Below are positions 19,848 to 29,129 of a DNA stretch of 64,000 nt, piece by piece. This stretch comes from Sulfurovum sp. GTDB taxonomy: Bacteria > Campylobacterota > Campylobacteria > Campylobacterales > Sulfurovaceae. The notes under the pieces are model-generated. The model was not told the origin of the DNA, searched no databases, and saw nothing but the letters and a program-made list of their open reading frames with translations. Numbering within the stretch: the stretch's first letter is position 1; each line of letters starts with the position of its first letter. Location of the stretch: the NCBI GenBank assembly GCA_027049035.1, contig JALTVI010000068.1, forward strand, positions 1 through 64,000. Reading direction: 5' to 3'. Both the position numbers and the translations under genes were made by a program.

Positions 19848-20525
19848 TTACGCCGGATACGCCTCTTCGAGCTTTTGGTACAATTCCTCCGGTGATATCT
19901 GCGGCGTCTCGTCCAGAATGCGCTGCATCGTCACATTATCTTCTTCGCCGTTCCATGTTTTGATGTAGCTCCCCTCTTTGTAGCCGTGGTCCTGTCTGAA
20001 CTGGTTGAGGATGTTTTTGCCGATGTAGAGTTTGTAGAGGCTGTCTAGGTTGAGCCCCGACTGCATCGCGACATCGATAAACTGCATTACGAGCTTCTCC
20101 GTCGAACCGCCGCAGAGCAGGGTGCGCATCATCTCCTCTACCGTTTCGATCTGTTCGTAGTTGTCTTTTTCGGTCGTCACCGTCGGTTCACGGAACGCAT
20201 CGAAGTTGGGCAGATTGATAATGTTGTCCGCCAGCTCCTCAACCGTGCCAAGCTCTTTGGTTTTGTAATCGGCCAGCGCCTGTGACATGATGAAGTGCCA
20301 GATGTCCACCGCTTCGATCTTGATGTTCTCGAAATCCGGATTGGCATCGATATTCTTCCAGTGCTTCCAAGGATAGCTCTCGATCAGTTCGGCGCACTCA
20401 AGATAGGCGCAGCGTTTCCAGTCTATCAGTTTGCCGTTTTTGGTAATACCGTTTTCCCATCCTTCTCCGTTGGTAGCGTCATTGAGCTTCTGTTGGAGAT
20501 TGAGCATTTGGAGTATCTCTGTCAT
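19848..20525 (-). CDS. Dimeric (all-alpha) dUTP diphosphatase
   Basis: MTEILQMLNLQQKLNDATNGEGWENGITKNGKLIDWKRCAYLECAELIESYPWKHWKNI...IEAVDIWHFIMS, typical of the dimeric dUTPase family. Confidence 0.85.
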   Translation of the reverse strand: MTEILQMLNLQQKLNDATNGEGWENGITKNGKLIDWKRCAYLECAELIESYPWKHWKNIDANPDFENIKIEAVDIWHFIMSQALADYKTKELGTVEELADNIINLPNFDAFREPTVTTEKDNYEQIETVEEMMRTLLCGGSTEKLVMQFIDVAMQSGLNLDSLYKLYIGKNILNQFRQDHGYKEGSYIKTWNGEEDNVTMQRILDETPQISPEELYQKLEEAYPA

Positions 20526-20674
20526 AGTGCAGCCTTTGGGGTTATCTTTTCTGTGCATAATGATACCACGTCTTCTTAAACATAGGCTATGCCGGGCCTT
20601 GCTCAAACAGCGCATATTTAGCACATTTTGAGTAAAATAGTACCCTTATTCTACCCGCACAAAGGACACATTTT

Positions 20675-22900
20675 ATGTCACAACCAGTTGAAAATCTAGA
20701 TGAAGTACTCAAGAGCCACAAGCTCTCCAAAGAGGAGTATGAAGATATCCTCCGTATTCTCGACGGGCGCCATCCCAATATCGTCGAGATCGGTATCTTC
20801 TCCGCAATGTGGTCGGAGCACTGTTCGTACAAATCGAGCAAAAAATATCTCAATGGTTTCCCTACCAAAGCACCGTGGGTCATACAGGGACCGGGTGAGA
20901 ATGCCGGCGTCATCGACATCGGTGACGGTATGGCGGCGGTATTCAAAATGGAGAGCCATAACCACCCAAGTTACATCGAGCCGTTTCAGGGGGCTGCAAC
21001 AGGTGTGGGCGGCATCTTGCGTGACATCTTCACGATGGGTGCAAGACCGGTTGCCAACCTCAATGCGCTACGTTTCGGTAAGGTAAGAGGCAACGATGAG
21101 ACCGCCAAATACCAGCGCCACCTGGTTCGCGGTGTGGTTGACGGTATCGGAAGCTACGGTAACTGTATGGGGGTGCCTACCATCGGCGGTGAAGTGAGCT
21201 TCGATGAAAGCTACAACGGCAATATCCTTGTCAATGCCTTCTCTCTGGGGCTTGTCAAAACTGACGAGATTTTCCTCGGTGTCGCTTCGGGTGTAGGCAA
21301 CCCGGTCATGTATGTCGGTTCAAAGACCGGACGTGACGGCCTTGGCGGTGCGGTGATGAGTTCCGACTCCTTTACAGAAGAGTCCAAGTCTCTGCGACCG
21401 ACTGTACAGGTGGGTGACCCTTTCACCGAAAAACTGCTGCTTGAGGCGTGTCTTGAACTCTTCAAGACCGATGCGATTGTAGGGATCCAGGACATGGGTG
21501 CGGCCGGACTCACCTCAAGCTCTTTCGAGATGGCGGGCAAGACCGGTGCGGGGCTTAGAATGGACCTTGACAAAGTGCCTGCGCGTGAAGAGGGGATGAC
21601 CCCGTATGACTTTATGCTTTCAGAATCACAGGAGCGTATGCTCATCTGTGCCAAAAAGGGGCGTGAGCAGGAGATCATCGATATCTTCGAGAAGTGGGAA
21701 CTGGATGTGGCGGTTATCGGTGAAGTGACTGATACAGCACGTATGGAGCTCTTCTGGCATGGAGAGAAGGTGTGTGATATGCCGATTGCGCCAGTGAGTG
21801 AAGAGGCTCCTGTACTTGACAGGCCGACAAAAAGACCGGCGTATCTTGACGAGGTCAATGCCAAGAGTGTCGATGATTTCACACCGATTGAAAATCAGGA
21901 AGCCTATGAAAAACTGCTTGCATCACTTGAAGTGGTGGACAAAGCATGGGTATACAATCAGTATGACTCCATGGTACAGACCAACACGACCAAACACCCC
22001 GGAAGCCTCGATGCTTCTGCCATCCGTGTCAAAGAGAACGGCAAAGCATTGGCAATGAGTTCAGATTGTAATCCACGCTACTGCTACATCGATCCCAAAG
22101 GTGGTGCGGCACTGGCGGTGGTAGAGTCCGGTCGTAACGTTGCAATGACGGGAGCAAGACCACTCTCCATTACCGACTGTCTGAACTACGGGAACCCGGA
22201 AAACCCTGAAGTAATGTGGCAGTTCGCCGAGGGATGTGAGGGGATCAAAGAGGCGTGTAGTGCGCTCGACACGCCGGTCGTCTCCGGAAACGTCTCGCTC
22301 TACAATGAAACCAACGGTGTCTCTGTCTTCCCGACACCTGCCATTGCGATGGTAGGTCTCAATGACGATGAGAATAAAGTGCTGCCTTCATCTTTCCAGA
22401 AAGAGGGATCGCACATCATTCTTGTGGGTGAGACCAAAGGGGAGTTTGGCGGATCGCTCTACATCAAAGAGCTCTACGGCGAGACAGTAGGCAAACTGCC
22501 AAGTTTCGACTACGAAAAGGAGCTTGCGCTTTGGGAACTTGTCATCGAAGCGAACAAAAAAGGCTTGCTGCTCTCTGCCAAAGATGTCAACCTCGGTGGA
22601 ATTGCCATTGCACTGAGCAAGATGGCGGCAGTGGGCGACAAGGGTGTCTTTGTTGACTTTGAACTGGAGAACGCCAGAGATATCTTTGATGAGTCACAAA
22701 GCCGTGCCCTGCTTGAAGTAGGCAGCATCGAAGATCTCGACGCGGTGATGGCGATGGCAAACGAGCTTGGCCTCAAAGCGGAAGTGATCGGGAATGTCGG
22801 CGGTAAAGATGTGAAGGTCAATGAGGTGGTGATGCCGCTGGATCGTGTCAAAGATATTTATTTCAATACCTTTGCTAGAACCATTGAACAAGATCTGTAA
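20675..22900 (+). CDS. purL: Phosphoribosylformylglycinamidine synthase subunit PurL
   Basis: 741 aa; [22 protein letters not shown]...[37 protein letters not shown]. Confidence 0.97.
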   Translation: MSQPVENLDEVLKSHKLSKEEYEDILRILDGRHPNIVEIGIFSAMWSEHCSYKSSKKYLNGFPTKAPWVIQGPGENAGVIDIGDGMAAVFKMESHNHPSYIEPFQGAATGVGGILRDIFTMGARPVANLNALRFGKVRGNDETAKYQRHLVRGVVDGIGSYGNCMGVPTIGGEVSFDESYNGNILVNAFSLGLVKTDEIFLGVASGVGNPVMYVGSKTGRDGLGGAVMSSDSFTEESKSLRPTVQVGDPFTEKLLLEACLELFKTDAIVGIQDMGAAGLTSSSFEMAGKTGAGLRMDLDKVPAREEGMTPYDFMLSESQERMLICAKKGREQEIIDIFEKWELDVAVIGEVTDTARMELFWHGEKVCDMPIAPVSEEAPVLDRPTKRPAYLDEVNAKSVDDFTPIENQEAYEKLLASLEVVDKAWVYNQYDSMVQTNTTKHPGSLDASAIRVKENGKALAMSSDCNPRYCYIDPKGGAALAVVESGRNVAMTGARPLSITDCLNYGNPENPEVMWQFAEGCEGIKEACSALDTPVVSGNVSLYNETNGVSVFPTPAIAMVGLNDDENKVLPSSFQKEGSHIILVGETKGEFGGSLYIKELYGETVGKLPSFDYEKELALWELVIEANKKGLLLSAKDVNLGGIAIALSKMAAVGDKGVFVDFELENARDIFDESQSRALLEVGSIEDLDAVMAMANELGLKAEVIGNVGGKDVKVNEVVMPLDRVKDIYFNTFARTIEQDL

Positions 22901-22913
22901 ATTGTAGTTTCTT

Positions 22914-23037
22914 CCTACTTTTTTTAGAAAAAAGTAGGCAAAAAATCGGTCACTTCGCAAGTCTGCTTCGATGACTCCGGCGCCGTGCTTCGCACATATG
23001 GGCGCCTACGCATCGGCAGACCCGGTGCTCAGTGACC
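22914..23037. repeat. Structured intergenic palindromic element between purL and purH
   Basis: Hairpin cctactttttttagaaaaaagtagg (22914-22938) plus nested stem ggtcact(22948)...agtgacc(23037) with internal pairs gtctgc..cgatg/catcggcagac, ggcgcc/ggcgcc and gtgc-ttc-gcac. Confidence 0.7.
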
Positions 23038-23068
23038 AAAGACTAAATTGTATGAAAAGTGAGAGAAA

Positions 23069-24601
23069 ATGAGAGCATTATTGAGTGTGAGTGACAAGAG
23101 TGGGATCGTTGAGTTTGCCAAGGGGCTTGAGAAGCTTGGATGGGAGATTATCTCTACAGGCGGTACCTACAAGAAACTGAGTGAGGCGGGTGTGAAGGTC
23201 ATCGAGATCGATGAAGTGACAAAGTTCCCCGAGTGTTTCGAAGGGCGCGTGAAGACGCTCAACCCGTATGTACACGGTGGTATTCTGCACAAGCGTGGTG
23301 ACGAGGCGCATGTGGCGCAGGCAAAAGAGCTTGGGGTAGAGGGCATCGACCTTGTCTGCGTCAACCTCTATCCGTTCAAGGCAACCATCGAGCGTACCGA
23401 TGATTTCGATGAGATTATCGAGAACATCGACATTGGCGGTCCAACGATGGTACGCTCCGCCGCGAAGAACTTCAATGATGTACTCATCGTTACAGATGCA
23501 GCGGACTATACTCCTGTGCTTGAAGCGATTGAAAAGGGTGAGGACAGCTTCGAGTTCAGACGCGATCTGATGATCAAAGCCTTTGAACATACCGCAGCCT
23601 ATGACAGTATGATCGCCAACTACATGAATGGACGTTTCAACAACGGCTTTGGGGAGTATCAGTTTATCACAGGTAAAAAAGCGTTCCAGACACGCTACGG
23701 AGAGAACCCTCACCAGGATGGGGCACTCTATGAGTTTGACGGTTTCTTCAGCGAGAACTTCAAACAGCTCAAGGGTGAAGCAAGCTTCAACAACCTCACC
23801 GATGTCAACGGGGCGCTCAAAATTGCTTCAAGTTTCGGGGATGAGAATGCTGTCTGTATCGTCAAGCACGGCAACCCGTGCGGCTTTGCCATCAAAGAGA
23901 CCCTGCTTGAGAGCTACACCGAAGCGCTCAAGTGTGACCCGGTATCTGCCTTTGGCGGTGTGGTAGCGGTCAACGGTGTGGTAGACAAGCCGCTGGCAGA
24001 GAAGATGAACGAAATCTTTCTTGAAGTGATCATGGCGGCAGACTTCACGCCTGACGCACTGGAGGTATTTGAGAAGAAAAAGCGTATCAAACTCTTTGCA
24101 CAGGGTGGCGAAAAGCTTGTGATGGCAGGCGACAAGTACGACTTCAAACATGTTGACGGCGGTTTTGTCTTCCAGAACGCTGACTGCATCTGTGACAACG
24201 AAGTGCATAACGCACAGCTCAAGTCTAAAAAAGAGGCGACAGCACAGGAGATGAAAGACCTTGAGATCGCCTGGAAGGTAGCAGGGCTTACCAAGTCCAA
24301 CTGTGTCGTCTACGTCAAAGACTCGGCAATGGTAGCCGTAGGTATGGGTATGACAAGCCGTGTCGATGCGGCACAGTGTGCACTCAAGAAAGCCAAAGAG
24401 ATGGGACTCGATGTCACCGGTGCGGCAATGGCATCCGAAGCTTTCTTCCCGTTCCGTGACTCTGTCGATGCAGCGGCCAAGGCAGGCGTAAGTGCCATCA
24501 TCGAACCGGGCGGCTCCATCCGTGATGATGAGGTCATCGAAGCTGCAAACGAGCACGGTATTGCGCTTTACTTTACGACGGTAAGACACTTCTTGCACTA
24601 A
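23069..24601 (+). CDS. purH: Bifunctional AICAR formyltransferase / IMP cyclohydrolase
   Basis: 510 aa; [33 protein letters not shown]...KHGNPCGFA...[34 protein letters not shown]. Confidence 0.97.
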   Translation: MRALLSVSDKSGIVEFAKGLEKLGWEIISTGGTYKKLSEAGVKVIEIDEVTKFPECFEGRVKTLNPYVHGGILHKRGDEAHVAQAKELGVEGIDLVCVNLYPFKATIERTDDFDEIIENIDIGGPTMVRSAAKNFNDVLIVTDAADYTPVLEAIEKGEDSFEFRRDLMIKAFEHTAAYDSMIANYMNGRFNNGFGEYQFITGKKAFQTRYGENPHQDGALYEFDGFFSENFKQLKGEASFNNLTDVNGALKIASSFGDENAVCIVKHGNPCGFAIKETLLESYTEALKCDPVSAFGGVVAVNGVVDKPLAEKMNEIFLEVIMAADFTPDALEVFEKKKRIKLFAQGGEKLVMAGDKYDFKHVDGGFVFQNADCICDNEVHNAQLKSKKEATAQEMKDLEIAWKVAGLTKSNCVVYVKDSAMVAVGMGMTSRVDAAQCALKKAKEMGLDVTGAAMASEAFFPFRDSVDAAAKAGVSAIIEPGGSIRDDEVIEAANEHGIALYFTTVRHFLH

Positions 24602-24619
24602 AAAGCGGATGCTTTTTAG
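24598..24619 (+). terminator. Hairpin terminator candidate after purH
   Basis: ctaaaaagc-ggat-gctttttag, 9 bp perfect stem including the purH stop codon. Confidence 0.6.
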
Positions 24620-24697
24620 TGAGGGAGGAGTGAGGAAGTAGGAGGTAGGAGTGTCGGTATGCTTTGCTGTGCAAAGCTTTTATTGATGATTAATGAT

Positions 24698-24777
24698 AGT
24701 CATCCCACACTTGATGCGGGATCTTGACGTTGATTGGCTAAATGACGCAAAGATTCCTGCTTTCGAAGGGATGACCC
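24698..24777. repeat. Composite palindromic intergenic repeat
   Basis: gtcatcccacacttgatgcgggatcttgacgttgattggctaaatgacgcaaagattcctgctttcgaaggg, reverse-oriented relative to 101-176. Confidence 0.75.
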
Positions 24778-24815
24778 ATTTTTCAGCTTCACTTCAAGCA
24801 ATCTATGCAAAATTT

Positions 24816-24864
24816 GCTCACTGCTCACTGCTCACTGCTCACTGCTCACTGCTCACTGCTCACT
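24816..24864. repeat. Heptanucleotide tandem repeat (GCTCACT)x7
   Basis: Seven exact consecutive copies counted; overlaps the 3' end of the minus-strand methyltransferase gene. Confidence 0.95.
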
Positions 24865-25649
24865 CTTTTGAATTGATACATCATAATCGAAGCCGCAATC
24901 GCCACATTAAAACTCTTGATCTCCGGTTCCATCTCTATGGTGACCACTTCATCACACAATGCCAGAATATCTTCAGCAATACCTAACTGTTCGTGTCCCA
25001 TAAGCAGCACCCATTTCTGAGGAACTTTGACCTGTGAGAGCGGGGTGGAGTCTGGGATGACCTCTGCGGCGAAGATGCGGTAGCCAAGCTGCTTGAGTGC
25101 TTTGAGGGTCTCTTTGATGTCGCTGTAGCGGTGGTAGTGCAGTTTGCCGATGTGGCCCATGCTGATACGCACGGCGCGTCTGGCGTAGGGGTGGGGGCCG
25201 TGTGTCGGGACGAGGTAGGAGTCTACTCCCAGCGCGGCGGCACTGCGGGCGATGGCACCGACATTGTCGGAGTTGCTGATTTCATCGAGCATGATGATAT
25301 GATCGCCTAAAGCCTCAAGCGGTGTCTCTTCGGGGCGCAGGGCGTGCATCATGACATTGTGGTGCAGGCGGTGGCCGACGATCTGTTCGAGTACCGCTTT
25401 GGGGGCGACGTAGGCAACGGGGATGTTGTATTTTGAAAGCCACTCAATGTTTTCGTCATAGTAGCTTTGTGTGGCGAAGATGCTTTTGATTTCCACACCG
25501 GCTTCGATGATGAGTTTGACCACTTTGGGGCTGTCGGCGACAAAGGAACCATCCTTGCCAAATGCATTCTCTCTGAATCGCTGATATATTTGAAGTTCGG
25601 GCAGGTCGAGGCTCTCTACGGGTACTATTTTCATAGTGGTATTGTACAC
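24846..25649 (-). CDS. TrmH/SpoU family RNA 2'-O-methyltransferase
   Basis: 267 aa; IIMLDEISNSDNVGAIARSAAALGVDSYLV...AVRISMGHIGKLHYHRY...WVLLMGHEQLGI, SPOUT motifs. Confidence 0.87.
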   Translation of the reverse strand: MYNTTMKIVPVESLDLPELQIYQRFRENAFGKDGSFVADSPKVVKLIIEAGVEIKSIFATQSYYDENIEWLSKYNIPVAYVAPKAVLEQIVGHRLHHNVMMHALRPEETPLEALGDHIIMLDEISNSDNVGAIARSAAALGVDSYLVPTHGPHPYARRAVRISMGHIGKLHYHRYSDIKETLKALKQLGYRIFAAEVIPDSTPLSQVKVPQKWVLLMGHEQLGIAEDILALCDEVVTIEMEPEIKSFNVAIAASIMMYQFKRVSSEQ

Positions 25650-25705
25650 AAAAGCGGACTATTTTTACAACAGTAAAAAAAAGTGTAAAAAAAGCTTAAA
25701 GTTGA

Positions 25706-25735
25706 TTGACATTGACTAAACTTTTCTGATATAAT
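25706..25735 (+). promoter_or_regulatory. Consensus sigma70-type promoter upstream of cbpA-hspR
   Basis: TTGACA (25706-25711), 18 nt spacer, TATAAT (25730-25735); predicts a ~170 nt leader before the cbpA ATG. Confidence 0.7.
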
Positions 25736-25781
25736 ACGTCTAAAATTAAAGTTACATTAAGAAGTTCTTTAGCTCCTGAGG

Positions 25782-25867
25782 TATTTTATAACAACACTCC
25801 TGCACCTTGCAAACGGCAGAGCCGCCCTTCGGGTTGGGTGCAAGGTTTGTCGCATTGTCATAAAATA
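25782..25867 (+). ncRNA. Candidate structured 5'-leader RNA motif, copy A (cbpA-hspR leader)
   Basis: Outer stem tattttat(25782-25789)/ataaaata(25860-25867), stem accttgca(25804-25811)/tgcaaggt(25839-25846), hairpins cggc-aga-gccg and ccc-ttc-ggg. Core shared with 44106-44188 (-). Confidence 0.55.
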
Positions 25868-25912
25868 TTGTCTGTTGGAGTATTGATCTGATAAGTAGGA
25901 AGAGGTTTAGCC

Positions 25913-26800
25913 ATGTCAAAAAGTCTATATGAAACATTGGGCGTCAGCGAAAATGCGAGTGCTGACGAGATAAAAAAAGCGTATCGAAAACTCGCAAGAA
26001 AATATCATCCGGATATCAACAAAGACCCGGAGGCGCAGGATAAATTCAAGGAGATCAACGCAGCGTACGAAGTGCTGAGTGATCCTGAGAAGAAAGCGCA
26101 GTACGATCAGTTTGGCGACCAGATGTTCGGCGGTCAGAATTTCCATGACTTTGCACGCGGTCAGGGTGCAGAAGTTGACCTTGAAGAGATTCTGCGTCAA
26201 ATGTTCGGCGGAGGCGGAGGTGCCGGCGGCTTTGGCGGATTCGGCGGAGGAAGTGCCCGAGGCGGCTTCGGCGGTAGTGGCGGTTTCGGCGGCGGATACC
26301 AGGCGCCGGATCTGGATATACACGCACGTATCACCGTACCGTTCCTTGTGGCTGTAAATGGCGGGAAACACCATATCTCCATCAATGGAGAGAGTTTCGA
26401 TATCAAGATCCCTGCAGGTATCAAAAACGGTGAAACCCTGCGTGTCAGAGGAAAAGGGAAAAAGGCAGGCGGCCAGAGCGGCGACCTGCTTATCAAGGTA
26501 GAGGTGGCAGATTCACCGGAGTATGAGCGAAAAGGAAACGATCTGTACAAAACCTTCGATGTGCCGCTGAAAACGGCACTCTTTGGCGGTAAGGTACAGG
26601 TACAGACACCGGAGAAAGAGGTCTCTTTGAAAGTACCCAAAAACACCAAGAATGGACAGAAGTTCAGACTTAAAGGCAAAGGGGTACCGGACAGAAAAAC
26701 AGCGTTGAGAGGCGATCTCTACCTCATAGCCAACATTGTTCTGCCGGATGTCGATTCGCTCGATCCTGAGCTTAGAAAAATGTGTGAAGAGAAACTGTAA
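25913..26800 (+). CDS. cbpA: DnaJ-family co-chaperone (CbpA-like)
   Basis: J domain with HPD ([45 protein letters not shown]), Gly/Phe-rich linker, C-terminal domain without zinc finger. Confidence 0.92.
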   Translation: MSKSLYETLGVSENASADEIKKAYRKLARKYHPDINKDPEAQDKFKEINAAYEVLSDPEKKAQYDQFGDQMFGGQNFHDFARGQGAEVDLEEILRQMFGGGGGAGGFGGFGGGSARGGFGGSGGFGGGYQAPDLDIHARITVPFLVAVNGGKHHISINGESFDIKIPAGIKNGETLRVRGKGKKAGGQSGDLLIKVEVADSPEYERKGNDLYKTFDVPLKTALFGGKVQVQTPEKEVSLKVPKNTKNGQKFRLKGKGVPDRKTALRGDLYLIANIVLPDVDSLDPELRKMCEEKL

Positions 26801-26812
26801 AAGGAGTTGATG

Positions 26813-27184
26813 ATGCATAGTTATGATGAGCCCGTTTATCTGATCTCGGTGGTAGCATCCATGCTCGACATTCACCCACAGACGCTCAGGCAGTATGAGC
26901 GTGAGGGGCTGGTAGAACCCTCCAGAACACAGGGGCGTATGCGTCTCTACTCTCAGCGTGATATTGACCGGATGAAGCTCATTTTGCGTCTGACACGCCA
27001 GCTTGGGGTGAACCTTGCCGGTGTCGACATCATTCTGCAGCTCAAAGAGCAGATCAACCAGATGCAAGAGGAGATCGATCAACTGCGTGAAGAGCTGAGC
27101 AAGGTTAACCGTAACGGCTCTGTGCACAGTTCCAAGGCACTTGTAGCAAAAAACAGTTATGACATCATCATTTTTGAAGAGTAG
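26813..27184 (+). CDS. hspR: MerR-family heat shock regulator HspR
   Basis: YLISVVASMLDIHPQTLRQYEREGLVEPSRTQGRMRLYSQRDIDRMKLILRLTRQLGVNLAGVDIIL, adjacent to cbpA. Confidence 0.9.
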   Translation: MHSYDEPVYLISVVASMLDIHPQTLRQYEREGLVEPSRTQGRMRLYSQRDIDRMKLILRLTRQLGVNLAGVDIILQLKEQINQMQEEIDQLREELSKVNRNGSVHSSKALVAKNSYDIIIFEE

Positions 27185-27201
27185 TGAGGAAGGTTAAAAG
27201 A

Positions 27202-27227
27202 GAAAGGTGCAGCTTTCTGCACCTTTC
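27202..27227. terminator. Bidirectional terminator hairpin between hspR and the convergent lipoprotein gene
   Basis: gaaaggtgcag-cttt-ctgcacctttc, 11 bp perfect stem. Confidence 0.65.
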
Positions 27228-27230
27228 GGA

Positions 27231-27530
27231 TTACCTGGTATAGACGGCACGTCCATTGCTGTCGATGTAGTAGGTTCGGCCGTACTGGTCTCTGTAATAT
27301 TTGCGCTGGCTGTCCTGATGCGCACCGTATGCCGCACCGGAGACACCGCCGAGCGCTGCACCTACTGCTGCACCTCTGCCCCCGTCAACCAGTCCACCAA
27401 TAATGGCACCGCCAGTAGCACCTATGAGTGCTTTCTCTTCAGGGTTGCTCAGCTGTCCGTTGGTACATCCCGTGAGTCCAAGCAGTGCAATGCTCGCTGT
27501 ACTCAAAATCATTAATTGCATCTTTTTCAT
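27231..27530 (-). CDS. Glycine-zipper lipoprotein
   Basis: Lipobox LLGLTGC; ALIGATGGAIIGGLVDGGRGAAVGAALGGVSGAAYGAHQD glycine zipper. Confidence 0.75.
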   Translation of the reverse strand: MKKMQLMILSTASIALLGLTGCTNGQLSNPEEKALIGATGGAIIGGLVDGGRGAAVGAALGGVSGAAYGAHQDSQRKYYRDQYGRTYYIDSNGRAVYTR

Positions 27531-27588
27531 TTATTCTCCTTTAAGTATCTTTAATCTATTCTACCACAAATTCAGGCTCAGTGCAAAC

Positions 27589-27969
27589 TTACATCACGCA
27601 GTTGTTGCCGCGTGATCCCCAATGTACGATGTTGCCTTTTTTGTTGACTTCCAGAAAGAGTTTGCAGGTTTTGTAGTCAATGTCTGTACCGTAGGTGACC
27701 ATCATGCCGCCGTAGTAGCCTCCCCACCCGTAGCCGAATGTCGGTGCCATTTGCGGGTAGGAGTCGATACGGGTCTTTTCATAGACATAAACCTCATTGC
27801 CGTTTGGCAGTTTGTAGGTGGTATCGGGGTAGCCGTAGGAGGCGGTAAAGTAGTGAATGTTCTTGCCTACCCACGTATCGTAGTGTTTGGCAAAGTTTTC
27901 GTGGCTGGCACATCCGGCAAGCAAAAGCAGCGAGAGTGCCGCCAAAAGGGTCTTGAAGTAGCTGCGCAT
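27589..27969 (-). CDS. Hypothetical lipoprotein
   Basis: MRSYFKTLLAALSLLLLAGCASHENFAKHYDTWVGKNI..., lipobox; ATG at 27969 chosen over the longer track ORF. Confidence 0.72.
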   Translation of the reverse strand: MRSYFKTLLAALSLLLLAGCASHENFAKHYDTWVGKNIHYFTASYGYPDTTYKLPNGNEVYVYEKTRIDSYPQMAPTFGYGWGGYYGGMMVTYGTDIDYKTCKLFLEVNKKGNIVHWGSRGNNCVM

Positions 27970-27995
27970 CTTGTGGCTCCTTTGTGCTTTTAAGG

Positions 27996-28904
27996 TTATT
28001 TTATCGCAGAATCGTGTACTGAACGTGAACGGCTGCGTTGAAGTACCTGCACCGAAGCGGTCATTCCTACACGAAGTTTGATGTTTTCGGGCAGCGGATC
28101 GAGCTTGATGCGTACGGGAATACGCTGGGCAAGGCGTATCCACTGAAAGACCGGCTTGACGTTTGGCAACAGGTTGGGGCCGGGATTGCCGTCAGAGGGG
28201 GAGATGCCCCATGCGATCGATTCCACTTTGCCTTTGAGCGGTGTGTCTGGGTAGGCCATAAGGGTTACGACAGCATCGTCACCGACACGTACTTCCGGGA
28301 TGGCATCCTCCTTGAAGAAACCGAATACCCAGAAGGAGGCGGTATCGACAAGGGCAAGCAGCGGTTTGTTGGCTGTCGCCTGTGTACCTATCTGGAAGTT
28401 GATATTGGAGACGTAGCCGTCCACTTCGGCATACACCTTGGTATAGGTGAGGTTGAGTTTGGCAACATTGAGTGCTTCGGTACTGGAGTCGATATCGGCA
28501 AGTGACTTGAAGTAATTGGTCTGACTGCGCACATAGTCTTTCTGTGAGACGGCACCCCTGTCCTTTTCATAAATCTTCTTGATACGCTCATACTCTATCT
28601 TTGTTCCTTTGGCCGCTTCGAGGGTACGCTTCAGGCGTGCTTCGGCCTGTTTGACCTTCAGTTCGTACTGTGAAGGGTCTATCTCGAAGAGCAGGTCACC
28701 CTTTTTGACCTTCTGGTTGTCTTTGACATGAATTTTGGTCACCATTCCCGTTACACGCGGTGCGATCTGGATCACCTGTGTACGCACCTGCCCGTCCCGT
28801 GTCCAGGGATTGTCTGTATACTCCCTGTATTTGCTGTATCCAAAGTAGAGTGCCGCGCCGAGAATCGCCGCTGTCAAAAGCAGTTTGATGATATTTTTTG
28901 CCAT
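27996..28904 (-). CDS. HlyD/EmrA/AaeA-type membrane fusion protein
   Basis: 302 aa; YTDNPWTRDGQVRTQVIQIAPRVTGMVTKIHVKDNQKVKKGDLLFEIDPSQYE. Confidence 0.9.
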   Translation of the reverse strand: MAKNIIKLLLTAAILGAALYFGYSKYREYTDNPWTRDGQVRTQVIQIAPRVTGMVTKIHVKDNQKVKKGDLLFEIDPSQYELKVKQAEARLKRTLEAAKGTKIEYERIKKIYEKDRGAVSQKDYVRSQTNYFKSLADIDSSTEALNVAKLNLTYTKVYAEVDGYVSNINFQIGTQATANKPLLALVDTASFWVFGFFKEDAIPEVRVGDDAVVTLMAYPDTPLKGKVESIAWGISPSDGNPGPNLLPNVKPVFQWIRLAQRIPVRIKLDPLPENIKLRVGMTASVQVLQRSRSRSVHDSAIK

Positions 28905-28913
28905 AGGTGTTCC

Positions 28914-29129
28914 TTAAAATTTGATCCAGAGTGTATCGATGAGCACCAGGTAGAGTGCCATGATTGCGATGAAGACATATGCCGGTGCATAGAAGAAGCG
29001 TGAGAGCTTCAGCCTATTGAGTAGCATGACTGTGATGACTGCAGCTAGAAATGCCAGCAGCACGGCAGGCAGCAAGGGAGAGAAATAGACATCACCGATA
29101 CTTAGTTCGTGCGGAAAAGGGTTACTCAT
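28914..29129 (-). CDS. DUF1656 family small membrane protein
   Basis: MSNPFPHELSIGDVYFSPLLPAVLLAFLAAVITVMLLNRLKL...; position between MFP and OMF genes is typical. Confidence 0.82.
   Translation of the reverse strand: MSNPFPHELSIGDVYFSPLLPAVLLAFLAAVITVMLLNRLKLSRFFYAPAYVFIAIMALYLVLIDTLWIKF

Noticed and set aside
24816-24864. Possible CRISPR-like array
   Set aside because: Contiguous 7 nt units without spacers; a simple tandem repeat. No CRISPR array or cas gene was seen in the window.
25782-25867. Leader RNA as 6S RNA, 4.5S SRP RNA or a GEMM c-di-GMP riboswitch
   Set aside because: Shape is superficially similar, but SRP GGAAG/GCAGCC-type loop and GEMM GCCUA/tetraloop-receptor signatures are absent, and the core recurs at a second leader. 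Needs Rfam cmscan to be certain.
25700-25912. HAIR element (HspR operator, CTTGAGT-N7-ACTCAAG) upstream of cbpA-hspR
   Set aside because: Looked for it because hspR is in the operon; no convincing match was found by eye.
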